Part shown: in pieces, positions 9,822 to 21,449 of the stretch
Layout of the letters: each line of letters begins with the position of its first letter
Numbering within the stretch: position 1 is the first letter of the stretch
Assembly: GCF_918797505.1 (NCBI RefSeq)
Contig: NC_092802.1
Coordinates: 14,523,883 to 14,587,882, forward strand
From: Bemisia tabaci
Lineage: Eukaryota; Arthropoda; Insecta; Hemiptera; Aleyrodidae
Direction of reading: 5' to 3'
Length of the DNA stretch: 64,000 nucleotides
The notes under the pieces: model-generated
Seen by the model: the letters and a program-made list of their open reading frames with translations, nothing else
Told to the model about the DNA's origin: nothing
Database searches by the model: none
Program-made: the position numbers and the translations under genes

Positions 9822-10688
9822 CGCCGTTACACCAGAGGAGCGACGTCATCGCTCCTTCAAAACGTATGGTGCAGAGATGACCGTATGACTTATGACGACA
9901 CATGACAAGTTCCGTGATACCACTATTCGAACTCCGGTGTGTTGCGGAGTATCATCGTTATTTGAAGGCGCTTTGAAAAACGGATGAAAGGAATATTCGA
10001 GTACTCACACGGCGCGGCGTGGCGTTCTCTCTCATCTCTCATCACTTATAGGGTGTCTACGTGCATGTATATTGTATAGGGAGAGTACGGACACGTCGAT
10101 AATCTTGAAGTTAGGTCGTGAAGCTCTCAGGGCCTAAAAGGGCATTTTCTATGAATTATGCAGAGTGATTTGTTATTAGACTCGTTACGACCCGTCGTTC
10201 ATAAAACAAATATTTGACCTGTTTTTTTTTTTTTTTTTTTTTTGCATAAATCGTCGTCTCCCGGGCGAAGGAACTTAACTCTATTCCGTGGTTGCCAAAT
10301 TGACTCAAACAATTAATTTATTAATCGCACAAAAATGCACGTGTGGAATTTGTATTTAAGATTTCCCTGATTTTTGCATGAATCCGAGGAGAAAACAATG
10401 AAGTTTTCAGTTAGAAATGTTCAAGATTCTCCCGCTTAATATTCAATTTGCGAGGGGAAATTCAGAAATATTGAAATGGAGTTACATTCTTTCAAGGAAA
10501 AATACGGATTTACTCATTTTTGAACATTCTTGGCCATCTCGGTTTGATATTGGAATCTGAGGATTGGCCGTGCCATTTTTTTTGTCGGAGGGTCGGCTTC
10601 CATTTTGGGCCCTAAGAGCTCCATTTTTCGCACCCAATGTACCCACTTTCCCGAACAGGTACTATAGTATAGTGTAAATAGGTTCAAA
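9822..10688. other. Unassigned DNA with poly-T 22
   Basis: No gene. Contains a Y end fragment at about 9,833-9,850, an ATAGGGAGAGTACGGACA motif at about 10,076 also seen near 18,550 and 35,409, and 22 T at 10,222-10,243. A reverse-oriented family U piece (GGTTTGATATTGGAATCTGA) lies near 10,541. Confidence 0.5.
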
Positions 10689-11412
10689 TGGACCGCGTTT
10701 AGCAGAAAGGTACCAAGCGACCAAGCCGCATCAGCTATTCTCAAATTTAACTGGGCAACTTAATTTTTTACGAGAGGACGTTCGAGCGGATTCCTTTGAA
10801 CATTTCAAGGAATGGAGATGTTGCATGCGTGAGGAATTTGCGATTTGACTGTTGATTCTTATGTAAAAGTTTCCGAGAAACACGATGGTGCCACCGGTTT
10901 TCTCTTAAATCATCTCCCAAGTTCATAAAAAGCTCTCAAGTTGAGGCCAAAATGGAGGGGATATCCCATGCTATCCTGAGAGTCCACCTCTACATCAAGA
11001 CAAACTCTCCATGCCAAAGATAGGGTGCGAATACAATAGCAGGGATGCCGTGTTTTTAGTCTTAGAGTCCCCAAATAAAGTGGCAGCCCTGTCAGTCAAT
11101 GTATTTGCTCCCTATCTTCACATGGAGAGTTTATGTTGGTGTAGAGGTGGACTCTCAGGATAGCGTGGGATATCCCCTCCATTTTGGCCTCAACTTGGGA
11201 GTTTTTTTAGGCTTGGGAGATGATTTCAGAGAAAACCAGTGGCACCATCGTGTTTTTCGCGAACTTTTACATAAGAATCAGCAGTCAAATCGCAAATTCC
11301 TCACACATGCAACATCTCCATTCACACAACTGTTTCCACGTAAAAAATTAAATTGCCAAATTAAATTTGAAATTAGCCGATGCGGCTTGCTTCCTTTCTG
11401 CTCAACGCGGTC
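10689..11412. mobile_element. Repeat family W, interrupted by a G element
   Basis: TGGACCGCGTTTAGCAGAAA at the left and TTTCTGCTCAACGCGGTC at the right are inverted. The inner GCCGCATCAGCTATT and GCCGATGCGGC regions also correspond. A complete family G element splits it. Another copy is at 39,551-39,809. Confidence 0.65.
10814..11319. mobile_element. MITE family G, copy 2 (nested in W)
   Basis: Complete, 506 bp, from GGAGATGTTGCATGCGTGAG to CTCACACATGCAACATCTCC-type ends, flanked by AAT and ATT. The open frame over the right arm is a by-product of the hairpin sequence. Confidence 0.85.
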
Positions 11413-12357
11413 GAAATGTGTTAAACTGTGGCAGTAATATCCGTAGGCCGGGATGACCCCCGCCTATCACTCGCAAGGCGAACGACCCCCCATAACCGTT
11501 AACAGCGGAGCAGGGCAGGGCGGGGGTGTTGTTTGTTCCGGCAGCGGGATAAAACCTGTGACGATTACGATTGTCTCATAAACTTTGATCCGCTGTGAAG
11601 CGGATGCCACTCGGCAGGAGGACGGATCGAGGTGAGGCCGCGTTTTCAAGGCCCTAATCGAGCCGGGGGGCACCAGTGGGGGGGACGGGGGGGGCAGGGC
11701 GCAGTGGTGGCGGCATTTTAATCTTGAAGCGAGGGAAGGCGCTGCCGAGACATTGTTGCCGTGTCGGCTGTATACGGATTAATTTTACAGGTGGAAAACA
11801 AAGAGAATGTAAAAGCAGCCCGAAACGGAAACGACAATCGAAAACACAGGAAAATGCGGAAACAAGGCTAAAACAAGCAGGAAGCTCCAACGCATTCGCG
11901 TCGGAAAGCGGCTCTGGCGACGGTAGGTAGTTGTTACGCGTTTACGGTTTCCTTGGTAACCTTTGTTTGCTATCAGCTGATGTCGAGTAGTATGACTAGG
12001 AAGCTCCAACCACGGCATTCTTCGAAAAAAGCGCGAAAACTTATAGATTTGAATTTTCAAATTTTAAACGTAAAGTACATTTTTTCCAGTGCGAGATTAA
12101 AGCACAGACCCGTTTTGAATTATTGACAGTATCACCATGATTCCAAAAATACACTACACAACATAGCATTCGCTCACAGGAAAAAGATATCAATTAAAAT
12201 AAAATCAGTCCCCCCTAAACAGCAGAAAATGGCGCCGATTCCCATCAACCAACACGCGGTCTCTCCAATGTAACATGGTCCGTTGATACTCCCCAGCTGG
12301 GACCGTCCGGAATAGCAGCTCTAGTGCAAGCACCAGAGCCGCTAATACAAAATACAA
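11413..12357. other. Unassigned, partly GC-rich DNA
   Basis: Positions 11,450-11,720 are C/G-rich. No domain is recognisable in any frame, and no splice-consistent exon chain was found by eye. Confidence 0.35.
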
Positions 12358-12925
12358 ACTGCCGTGATAGCGAAGAGAGCCGTAACTGCAAAAATGAAGT
12401 TCTGAGAAAACGGGCTCAGAAGCTTCTGAGTGGAACATTTTATTGAAAGAAGCCTCCGTTCTTTTTCTAATTGCCACTATTCGTCCGGAAGACTCCTAGA
12501 AATCATTTGGGGGATTAAAACTCGACCGATTTTATTTCAAAGTACATGAAAAAGGTCAAATTCAGTTTCATGTTAGGTTAGTATTTGTTAAGACAGCCGC
12601 AAGTACTATCTTCTGCGTGCTTTTGTGGTAGCGTGTTGGACACTCAACTAACACATTTTCAGGTTAAAAATCGGCAGACGATGGCGGCATTCCTCTTGAA
12701 ATCACTGTTTTCGTTAGCTCTCATGCACCTACGGCTGTCTTGAAAAAAATATGTCATTTTTTATGCACTTACAGCTTTTTCATACGTCTCGTTTTCATTA
12801 AATTAGGATGAATTTTGCTCTTTTAGCTGTCTCAGGAATTTCATCTAAAAGAGTTTAGACGAATTTTTAAGAAAACTCGATTTTGAAAATGTTGCACTTA
12901 CGGCTCTCTTCGCCATCACGGCAGT
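12358..12925. mobile_element. 568-bp element with inverted ends of about 34 bp
   Basis: The left end ACTGCCGTGATAGCGAAGAG (then AGCCGTAACTGCAA) is inverted at the right as TTGCACTTACGGCTCTCTTC (then GCCATCACGGCAGT). Partial versions of the end (GCACCTACGGCTGTCTT, GCACTTACAGCTTTTTC) recur inside, as subterminal repeats do in some DNA transposons. Non-coding. Confidence 0.6.
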
Positions 12926-13050
12926 ATAAAGGGTGTACTGTGTCGATATATGGAGCTCTTAGGATCAAAAGATGCAGCTAACCTTCTAACACAAAAAATG
13001 GCACTGCCAACCTTTAGATTTCAATATCAAACCAAGGTGGCTAAGAATGT
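12926..13050. repeat. Repeat family U
   Basis: GGAGCTCTTAGGATCAAAAG, AACACAAAAAATGGCACTGC and ATATCAAACCAAGGTGG parallel 35,445-35,545 and, in part, 21,840-21,920 and the reverse of 10,505-10,600. Confidence 0.5.
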
Positions 13051-13074
13051 TTCTAAATGGAAATTTGGAAGTCA

Positions 13075-13205
13075 TTGAAAATTGGATGTCACTGAAAATC
13101 GGATTCCAACTCAAATTTGCTTTAGAATCAATTTTATCAAATTTGAATTATTTCAGATTTGGACGCATCCCTTTTTTTCTGGCCCCTTTTTTGATGATCA
13201 TTATA
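13075..13205. repeat. Repeat family V, copy 1
   Basis: GTCACTGAAAATCGGATTCC, TAGAATCAATTTTATCAAAT and TTTGGACGCATCCCTTTTT...TTTTTTGATGATCAT match 17,008-17,125 closely. Function unknown. Confidence 0.6.
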
Positions 13206-13840
13206 GGTATAGGTGTAGGAATAGGTATAGGTTTAGGTATTTTAGCGGAAAAACAAGGATGAAAAAACGGGAAACAAGGCGAAAAATACACGATTTATGA
13301 ACCCGAGACGTTTCAACTCAAAACTGAGTCATTCTCAGTCGGAAAGAATAAAATTTTCTCTTTCTCTCAGATCCCGGCCGCCACCATTTAGGGCTCAGGT
13401 TTTTATCGTTTTTTTTTTTTAAATTTTATTGTTTCCGACTGAAAATGACTCAGTTTTGAGTCGAAACGTCTCGGGTTCATAAATTGTGTATTTTTAGCCT
13501 TGTTTCCCGTTTTTTCATCCTTGTTTTTCCACTGTTATCATTGTCTTAGGCTGCTCATAAAAATTTGTATCTATGGTTTAGGTATTATAGGTATAGGTAT
13601 AGGTATAGGTATAGGTGTAGGTATAGGTGTAGGTGTAGGTGTAGGTGTAGGTGATAGGTGTAGGTGTAGGTGTAGGTGTAGGTGTAGGTGTAGGTGTAGG
13701 TGTAGGTGTAGGTGTAGGTGTAGGTGTAGGTGTAGGTGTAGGTGTAGGTGTAGGTATAGGTATAGGTATAGGTATAGGTATAGGTATAGGTATAGGTATA
13801 GGTATAGGTATAGGTATAGGTATACCTACTATACTCACTA
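13199..13840. repeat. (TAGGTG/TAGGTA)n hexanucleotide microsatellite
   Basis: Runs of GTAGGT and ATAGGT hexamers from about 13,199 to 13,241 and 13,575 to 13,830. They were once continuous and are now split by a Penelope-type insertion. The hexamer is read in three spurious frames. It is not the TTAGG insect telomere repeat. Confidence 0.9.
13230..13586. mobile_element. Miniature Penelope-like insertion with 12-bp duplication
   Basis: The insert 13,242-13,574 lies between identical 12-mers GGTTTAGGTATT at 13,230-13,241 and 13,575-13,586. It consists only of a truncated inverted pLTR (13,242 to about 13,355) joined to a full pLTR in the other orientation (about 13,356-13,574, CTCAGATCCCGG...CGAAACGTCTCGGG...AAATTTGTATCT). 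This is the same inverted arrangement and duplication length as the large insertion at 56-60 kb, but without coding sequence. Confidence 0.85.
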
Positions 13841-14511
13841 TAGGTACTCTATTTCCCTCTGGAAACAACTCTTTAGCAAAAGTTGCGAACAGTTCACACT
13901 TTAATGATCCGACTCATTAAATTTGCGGACCCCATCGGTGATTTCCCGCCGTGAAGCGTGGCAAATCGGGCACCAGCGCCGGCCGTAAATGTAAATGACA
14001 GCTTCGACGCGCGGAACGCGGTAATCCAGTCGTTCGTCGGCGGAACCGACGGCTGCGGAACCGGATTACGGCCCATTGTTAGCCGAAACCCAGGTCGACA
14101 ACCACGCCACCAGATCCCGCGGATTCGCGCGTCGTCCCGCGCGAGGAAACGGGGCTTTCGGCAACGCCGCGAATTGTTGTGCAATGTATCGCTGGTGGTA
14201 AATTAATGTGTGTTTCCTGCTTTCGGTCGTGCATGCCCACGTACCCTCGGCGGCAGATCATCGCCTCGCTTCTTGAGCTCGCACTCCGCCTAATAAAACT
14301 CCGGGGCTTAAGGATTCAGCCCGAAGCTCGGGATTATTTCTGGGGTTGTCGGGGGTGAGGATGGAACAGCGGGTCGAGACCTTTCACCTACGAGATATTG
14401 GGGCCGTGCTGGGAGACAGTAGAAAGTAGCTGGTGGAAGCCTTTAAAGGGACGGATACATCTGCGGGCTAGACGCCCTGTCTTGAGCTATAGAGAAAATA
14501 CAGAAGGTGGT
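13841..14511. other. GC-rich unassigned DNA
   Basis: Positions 13,930-14,350 are GC- and CpG-rich compared with the surroundings. No domain is recognisable. It could be host regulatory or exonic sequence, but nothing proves it. Confidence 0.3.
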
Positions 14512-14560
14512 GGCTAGAGTCCCTTTATACTGAGAGTCAAGACAATGTGAATCATCTACG
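14512..14560. mobile_element. MITE family M, end fragment
   Basis: AGAGTCCCTTTATACTGAGA followed by GTCAAGACAATGTGAATC equals the left end of the complete M element at 22,595. Confidence 0.6.
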
Positions 14561-14829
14561 TCCGTATTCAGCCATCAATGTTTTTGACTTCATTTTACGA
14601 GGAAAGATTAGTGCTAGATGGAAACAGGAAATAACGGCGCGTTGTCAATCGATATAGAAAATGATGCTTGTTAAAAGAAGATAGGATGTTTATAAAAAAA
14701 AGTAATTTACATGAAGCAGAAACCCGCTTTCATTCAGCGATTTCATTCTTGATTCAAAATAAAATCTTTTTTACGGCATACTCAATATGTTGGTATTTAC
14801 ATTAGGTTGAAGTGCTATGAAGTCCGTTT

Positions 14830-15380
14830 AATTATGTGCAACACCTCTTATGTGAAATAGTAGCTTGAGGCGTCGCTTGGCAAGGCGCGGCATGCTACCA
14901 GCGCAGAACGCGCACTGGCGTCTACAAACCTAAGGGGATACTTCACGCATTGCGCCATGCGTGTAGTATCCCCTTGGGTTTGTAGGCGCGAATGTGGACT
15001 TGGCGCTGGCAGCACGCCGCTCCGCTCCATATTAGGCTCTAATATTTAAACTCGCAGAGTCAGCGTTTTTTAACTCATGATTTGAAATGTTCGCACACTT
15101 TGCATGGATTATTCTCATTTATATTGATGAAAAAATAGTTTGTATCGAAGGAAAATATAGTGTGTGTTTTGTGAATATGAAGGTGGTTCCGTGATCAAAT
15201 TGAATGATTTCCAAAGCACTTTAATTTGTGCTTTTACCGTGCTGCAGCGTGGTATGCGCGCAACCAAACGCTCGAAGTTGGACTATTTACTTCTAAAATA
15301 TCGATGTTGGAAAGGGTTAAAACCATAGATTGCGTGCTTCTTGGTTTTTTTCCTCTTTATTCATTTTTGTATAGTTTCTC
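14830..15380. mobile_element. Repeat family J, copy 2
   Basis: Same order as copy 1: CAACACCTCTTATGTGAAAT, GC-rich arm, palindrome AACCTAAGGGGATACTTCAC / GTAGTATCCCCTTGGGTTTG, then TAATATTTAAACTCGCAGAG and AAAGCACTTTAAT. More diverged than copies 1 and 4. Confidence 0.65.
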
Positions 15381-16465
15381 TCAATGTAACTACGACTCAT
15401 TGACATTAATATCCATGCCATCGCTTGGAAAATATTTCACAAATATGTGTCACGCTTTAAAAATGTAAATATGTTTAAAATGAAGTAATGTTTTCATTAA
15501 AAAAAGAAAAAAAATGTATATATAAGGTATATTTCATATCGAAAATTTTAAGGATAGAAATAAAACCAAATATTCACCAATGACAATTTGAAAAGGCGAA
15601 TCAAAAGAAGAAAGTAACATTTCATTTAAAAAACGAGGTACCATAACAACACCTCCTTCTCTCTCAATTTTCTCCGCTCGATATTGTAAATATAATTTTA
15701 CATACGGGCTAAAATATGACGCTTGAGCCACGTGACTGTTGCTTATTTTACGCGTGGACGTTAACTACTGGACAAAATAGGTGCGCGGACGAAAAAGTGT
15801 TGACGGAATGTCCTGAGACCAAGTATCATGCGCCAATGAAGGCGTTTTGTCGCTCCGGCTGGCATCGATATTCAACGAGGCTCGTGAATTCTCGTGTCTT
15901 TGTAATTGTGATCTTCTCTTAGATGCATCTTTCTACAGCTGCATATGTGCAGTTTCTAAGAAATCCATGACGATTGGACATACTGTGGTAAAGTTTTTAA
16001 AAAATTCTAGTAGCATATCGAACTTCATCCTCATACCAAGCCGTGAAAATGATTTTATGAACAATAGGTCCTCGGTGTGCAAAATGATGCAAAACAAGTG
16101 ATACAACTATTCGAGCTCCCAAGAGCTCGGGAAGTATCATGCGTCAATGAAGGCGTTTTGTCGCTCAGACTCAGATCCCAAAAATAAACTGATTTCATCC
16201 GGCCGTTGAGAATGAACTCTTCTCGAATACTGTATCGAGTGGCGTCAGATCCGATTATTCACTTCGACTGATCGAAAGTTTTAACCTCAACGCGATACTT
16301 GTGGTTTGCGTGCGGAGAATCTGGTTATGTAGAACGAGAAGTTTTTGCGAAAAACATGTCGGTGTGTAATAATTTATTCACTATTTATTAGCGACTCTGG
16401 CGGACCGCCGAGTTCCCATTCCAGTTGTTTGTTGGCGTGGATGCTCTAAGCTTCATTCATCAATT
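15381..16465. other. Unassigned DNA with a short direct repeat
   Basis: AAGTATCATGCGCCAATGAA plus GGCGTTTTGTCGCTC at 15,821 is repeated at about 16,131 with a few changes. No gene supported. Confidence 0.45.
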
Positions 16466-16714
16466 CTACCGTGCTAAGAGAGTACGACGTATAAATATTC
16501 CAACTTTGCCAAAGTTATTCCTCCTGAACGCAGAGATTCAAGAAAACTTTTGTATTTTTTCCTAAACAATTTTCGGGGTATTTTATAACAATTTTTTTAC
16601 CGTACCTGAATACGTCAAGCAAAAATATTCATATTTTTTCAAAATTAAATCTTTTGTAGAGAGAAATTTGGCAACTTTCGAATATTCTTACGTCGTATAC
16701 CCTCCATTCGGCAG
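16466..16714. mobile_element. MITE family A, diverged copy
   Basis: TACCGTGCTAAGAGAGTACG at the left and ACGTCGTATACCCTCCATTCGGCAG-type right end. Confidence 0.6.
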
Positions 16715-16755
16715 AATAGTGGAACGTTAGACGGGTTACGTCGCCAATTTTGGAT

Positions 16756-16915
16756 GTGCAGCGCAGTGGCGTAGCGTGCTTTGCGATGGATCGATTGATC
16801 TGCCATTTGAACCAATGGAAAAGTATCGATAAACAGGGTGTAACACCTATAATCGATTATTTGCCACAGCTTCAAATGGGGAAATATCGATAGATCGCAA
16901 AGCACTGGTGCAGTG
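16756..16915. mobile_element. MITE family E with near-perfect 8-bp duplication
   Basis: The element 16,764-16,907 runs from CAGTGGCGTAGCGTGCTTTG to GATCGCAAAGCACTG. The flanks GTGCAGCG (16,756-16,763) and GTGCAGTG (16,908-16,915) match at 7 of 8 bases. This fits hAT-type insertion. Confidence 0.75.
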
Positions 16916-17007
16916 GGATGGGAAGAAGTTGTCTCTAATTTATTATTGTTCCAACGAAGCGAACGCAAAACTTTTTCGTGGATTGTTGAAATCGTGGCAT
17001 TTTAACG

Positions 17008-17125
17008 TGTCATTGAAAATTGGATTCCTTCTCGAATTGCTTTTAAATCAATTTTATCAAATTTGAAATTCTTCAGATTCGGACGCATCCCTTTTGTCTC
17101 GGACCTTTTTTGATGATCATCGCGT
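17008..17125. repeat. Repeat family V, copy 2
   Basis: GTGTCATTGAAAATTGGATT through TTTTTTGATGATCATCGCG parallels 13,075-13,205. Confidence 0.6.
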
Positions 17126-17973
17126 TAGTTTTCGAAGAGTCCAAAAATTGGGAAGTGACTTTTCTCAGAGGAAAACAAAGGAACATAAGGGTTCTCTAAA
17201 TTTCCTCGAAAGTATGAAAAATATATCTTAAGAACTGTATGAGAGATGGTCATTTGGTTTTCTTTAAATTAAAACAAACAAACAAACAAACAAACAAGAG
17301 AATAAAACATGACGATGGCTAACTAACAATACTACCTATCTGCAAACTGATAATTTTGCAGAACGAAGAGGAAACGTCGCCATTTTTGTAATTTGAAGGT
17401 TACATTTTCAATTTTTTCACACATTAAATCGTCATTGCAGCGCTAAATTACAGAATTGGAAAACAACTGCAACCATCAGTTTGAGTATTTTATACTGTAG
17501 AATGCGGCAAAGTCAAATGCATAAATCTTTGCAAAAATCGTCAGTTAGTCTGTATTGTTCGTTAGCTCTCGATGAGCGGAAAGCATTAACTCCGATCGAT
17601 GTAGCTAGGCTGATTTTGGCGTCGCCCAAATATTCCCCTATCTTTACACCTCTTAGCGTTGCTTTCCGGTTTCTGCTTACCTTTTACGTTTTGATTTTCT
17701 CTACTTCCAAATTTCAACGGGTATCGGACAACGATTGCCGGAAATGCAATGGGGTGGAATTGCGTGAATGTGACAACAGCAGAAAGCCGACGACGAAATA
17801 TCACAGATAGGCCATTAAAGACAGATGGAAATCATCAACAGAAACTCATCGAACAACTGCCCTCGCTGTTGTCAAATGAACCGATGAACCAGGAATCGTC
17901 TCCTAAGAATGACCTGAATCATGCTGTAAATGCAGCGCCGGATTTCGTCGCGAAGTATCAACTGCGTCGCGGG
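17126..17973. other. Unassigned DNA
   Basis: Contains an (AAAC)n run at about 17,271-17,297. The open frames of 72-109 codons on both strands at 17,481-17,979 overlap each other and show no domain. Confidence 0.4.
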
Positions 17974-18146
17974 CAGTAGCGTGGTGTGCTTAGCGATACA
18001 TCGATTGATCTGCAATTTAAACCTGTGGAAAAAGATCGATAAACAGGGTATTCGCAACGAACATCCATAATCGATTCTTTATTACAGCTTTAAATGGTGA
18101 GATATCGATAATAATCGATAATTCACGCCTCGCTATCGGTTGCTGG
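17966..18146. mobile_element. MITE family E, copy 3
   Basis: The element spans about 17,974-18,138 (CAGTAGCGTGGTGTGCTTAG ... CACGCCTCGCTATCG). The flanking octamers GTCGCGGG and GTTGCTGG agree at 6 of 8 positions. Confidence 0.65.
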
Positions 18147-18186
18147 GTTCCGCGCGTCGCTCGGCGGGGGGACAAAAGGCCAATGG

Positions 18187-18301
18187 GACGACTGATCTAA
18201 AGGCGTGTCTCGATTTCCGTATGAGCCCCAGAAAGCACGGGCTCATATGTTGACTGGGGCTCACGTGGGAATTGAGATACGCCCTAACGCCAGGCGACGA
18301 T
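18187..18301. mobile_element. MITE family Y, copy 3
   Basis: GGCGTGTCTCGATTTCCGTA, then GAGCCCCAGAAAGCACGGGC, then GAATTGAGATACGCCCTAAC. The outer ends are eroded. Confidence 0.6.
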
Positions 18302-19380
18302 GTGTGAATGGCGCCAACAGCACCGGCAATTTTCTTTTCGCTCTCTCCAGGTACAAGTGCTACATGCATTATCCATCCCGACGGAATTCGAAAGACCTTT
18401 GTCATTTTATTGACAGTGCTTTTACTTCCTTGTTTCATCCTCCGTTTTAGATTAAACAAAGCGTTTGATATTTGTGCTAACCCTTGGACCTGTACGCAAC
18501 ACGCAACAAGTTAGGCAAGAAAGGCGTTACTTTTTACCTAGAGTATCTTTATAGGGAGAGTATGGACAACTCGAAAATTTGGAGGTTTATTCATGAATAA
18601 AAGGAAAATTCCTCATTATGAAGGAAATTCAGTAAAATTTTCAACGAATTCATGCATTTGCTTCTATTATAATGGATGAAAAGCATAGATTCTGAGACAA
18701 CGCATACCAAGAAATGCCCTTTCTGCACCCAACACTTCATTTACAAAGTGAAGTCCAAATATTGTAGGACGTTGCGTGCGCCGGCTTGTGCGTGGCGTGA
18801 GGGAATCCGGTACACGCAGTAAGAAAAAGGAACAAAAATATGAGAAGTAAAAACGACGTAACACAAATTGTTGGTTTAATCTTCAAAAGTATTCAGACAA
18901 TTTAGATCACAATTTCTATTTTTACCAAAACATTAGTTTTCTGCTTCTTAAAACCGAGACAAGAGAGGTACTGGCAAAAAATAAGATATGTCAGACAATT
19001 TTAGCGTCGATTTTTAGCTGATGTCATCAGCGCTTGAATCGTAAGACTTAACTGTGACGAAGGCAAACATACGAATTTATTGAAGTCTTTACTTGTAAAG
19101 GGCAACAGAAACGGGATTCAACTTGCTTTGTGTAATGTTGTAGAAAAACTAGCAGATTGCTTTTCGTAAAGGATCTCTTCAAAGTAGGTCTTCCATAGGT
19201 ACGATATTATGGATTATAGAATTGCTTTAAATGCGGTCCCGAGTCAAGAGGATAGATATTGAGTCTCTTTGAAGTTCACGATGATACTGAAGCCATGCGA
19301 AGAAAAGGTTATGGATTTTGATTTTGTTAGGAATTCCTTTACAATTTCCGTGCTCCATCTCTCCACTTTACAGCAGTATT
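18302..19380. other. Unassigned DNA
   Basis: No gene supported. TATAGGGAGAGTATGGACAA at about 18,550 is a family U-associated end motif. Confidence 0.35.
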
Positions 19381-19633
19381 CTGTCATCCTAAGAAAAAAC
19401 GCCGTATAAACCTCCGAGAGTTGCCAAATTTACTTCGAAAAATGTTTATTATTGAGGAAAGTTATGAATATTTTTCCTTTAAATTTTCAGAATCCTCAGG
19501 TGAAATTGCGAACAAAATTATCTGAAAAATTGGGAGGAAAATATTCATAAGTCTACCAGAAAATTCGCGTTTTCTGAAAGGAAATTTGGCAACGCCTGAA
19601 ACTTCATTACGGCGTTTTTCCCTAGCACGGCAG
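19381..19633. mobile_element. MITE family A, copy
   Basis: CTGTCATCCTAAGAAAAAAC ... GGCGTTTTTCCCTAGCACGGCAG. Inner regions intact. Confidence 0.75.
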
Positions 19634-20009
19634 TACTCTGTTCCTAACCAAGACCGATGAAATCCCTTTGAATGTTTTCCAAGTCGTTGTTTCTCGCTTT
19701 TGTCTCACGAATACACCACAAAAACAGATTATCCGTTTCGGCTCTCTCGCAGGTTTTAAAATCTCGTTATTTGAAGCGAGACGTACGTTCAGCTCACATG
19801 TGTCGAGCAAAGTTTTCGTCCGTGTGTGCACTCTGCAGGCACGTCGAATCGGATCGTAATAGTCTGCGTTTAACTCGTTTTTCAGAATTATTTAAATTTC
19901 TCCACGCGCCTTTGTCGTTACGTGCTGTGAGTCGTGGGAAACTACGCCAGTTGCAGGGAATAGGTTACGTAAAAAGCGCTTGGTTGAAAAAAATAAGGGA
20001 ATAATATTT

Positions 20010-20240
20010 GTCCGTGCCAAGAAAGAACGCCGTATGAGCCTTCAGTTTCCATATTTCCTTCGATAAAAAGGGAATTTAGTGGGAAAATTCTTTACATTTT
20101 TCCTCAATTTTTCAGACTATTTTCTTCGTAGTTTAATATTAAATATGAGACAATTCGCAAGAAAAATATGTAAAACTTTCCACGTGTTATCCAGGAAGAT
20201 TTGGCAACTTTCGAATGTTTGCACTGCGTTCTTCTTGCAG
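20010..20240. mobile_element. MITE family A, copy
   Basis: GTCCGTGCCAAGAAAGAACG with GCCGTATGAGCC at the left, and TTTGGCAACTTTCGAATG with a shortened CGTTCTTCTTGCAG at the right. Confidence 0.7.
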
Positions 20241-20255
20241 TATTCCGTTGGGAAA

Positions 20256-20300
20256 AGTTTTTTTTTTTTTTTTTTTTTTTTTATTTTTATTTTTATTTTT
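20256..20300. repeat. Poly-T / (TTTTTA)n tract
   Basis: More than 20 T followed by ATTTTT units. It creates a phenylalanine-rich spurious frame. Confidence 0.9.
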
Positions 20301-20342
20301 CAAGAATGAATGCTTCTTTGAGACAAAGGTACTGTCGTCATT

Positions 20343-20545
20343 ATCGCGAAAAAAACGTAATTACATTGCAACGTTGCAAAATTTCCTCTAGCAAATCGCA
20401 CTTTTAATCATTTGATCATGCACAAAAATCAGAAAAAAATTGGACAGAAAGTTTAAAGTCATGTTTGTGGAAAAAAAATAAATTTTTTTATTCAATTTTA
20501 CGACCTTGGAATGGAGTTGTATTCCTTCGTCTGAAAACCTCGTTA
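20343..20545. mobile_element. Inverted-end repeat, family L
   Basis: CGCGAAAAAAACGTAATTAC and TTGCAAAATTTCC are mirrored by TTTTACGACCTTGGAATGGA and GTTGTATTCCTTCG. Confidence 0.5.
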
Positions 20546-21060
20546 TGATAAAATTAGTGGTATATTCCACGCCGACCTGAATTAGATTTTCAAAAGCATT
20601 CCTTTCCAAGAAATAGAGGCAGTTGATTTCTGAAGGAAAATGAAACGATTGCTTTTGAAAGTTTATTATTAAACACAAACGCAATTATGAACGTCGTAAA
20701 CGTTTTTGAGATGCGGCGGCTGTAATTTATTTTGTATCAAAAGACCGGGATAGAAAATAAAATTGAATGACTCTAGTAATCTTCCGTAAGAGGATTATGG
20801 GAAGTCCTCTTGCTGTTTCACTCTTCAAAGGTAAATCTAATACTTTTATTTGTATGATTTTTTAAAATGTCTGCACCGCAAAGCGGACTAAAAACGTGTT
20901 TCCATTTCCGCAAAGGAGGATATTTATAGTATACCATTATGCCTCCTTAATTTGTTAGTACTCGTAAAGATGAATTAATGAGTAAACCCTAGAGAAGTGG
21001 AGATATTCCTTCAGTGTATCGATGGTAAAACTGCAGATATGCGTATCTCGGTTTGCGGCG
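20546..21060. other. Unassigned DNA
   Basis: Nothing recognisable. Confidence 0.35.
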
Positions 21061-21211
21061 CGCCGTGGCATGCTGCGGCGCGGCGCGGACTGGCCAACTC
21101 CCAACGAGCATTGACGCCTCCAAACCTAAGGGGATACTTCAAGCATTGCGCAATGCGTGAAGTATCCCCTTAGGTTTGTAGGTGTTAGTGCGCGTCTCGC
21201 GCCGCGCGCCG
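21061..21211. mobile_element. Repeat family J, central fragment
   Basis: GC-rich arm plus the palindrome AACCTAAGGGGATACTTCAA / GAAGTATCCCCTTAGGTTTG and GTGCGCGTCTCGCGCC. It is cut off where the next B element begins. Confidence 0.75.
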
Positions 21212-21449
21212 CACAGTGGATCGAGTTAATAGGAGAGGTCGGACAAAATTTGGAGACTCTAAAAGCTTAGAACTCTGTTTATATAAAACTTTGAGGTTCT
21301 AAAAGTTTCATTGGTTTCCTCGTTAAATTTTCTGCTAGGAGCACTCCTATTAGCACTGAAATTAAAAATGTGACGAAATAAACATCAAAATTTGCAATTT
21401 TGGATAAATATTCATGTCCGATCTCTCATAATTGACTCGATCCACTAAG
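21212..21449. mobile_element. MITE family B, copy 4
   Basis: CACAGTGGATCGAGTTAATA ... TTGACTCGATCCACTAAG. CGCCG precedes and CGGCG follows (4 of 5 identical). The right terminal bases are mutated from CACTGTG. Confidence 0.75.

Noticed and set aside
13575..13840. Telomeric repeat
   Set aside because: The hexamers are TAGGTG and TAGGTA, not the arthropod TTAGG pentamer, and the array is short and internal.
13500..13920. Open frames of 89-134 codons with GVGVG, RCRCR or PTPTP repeats
   Set aside because: They are translations of the TAGGTG/TAGGTA microsatellite in several frames.
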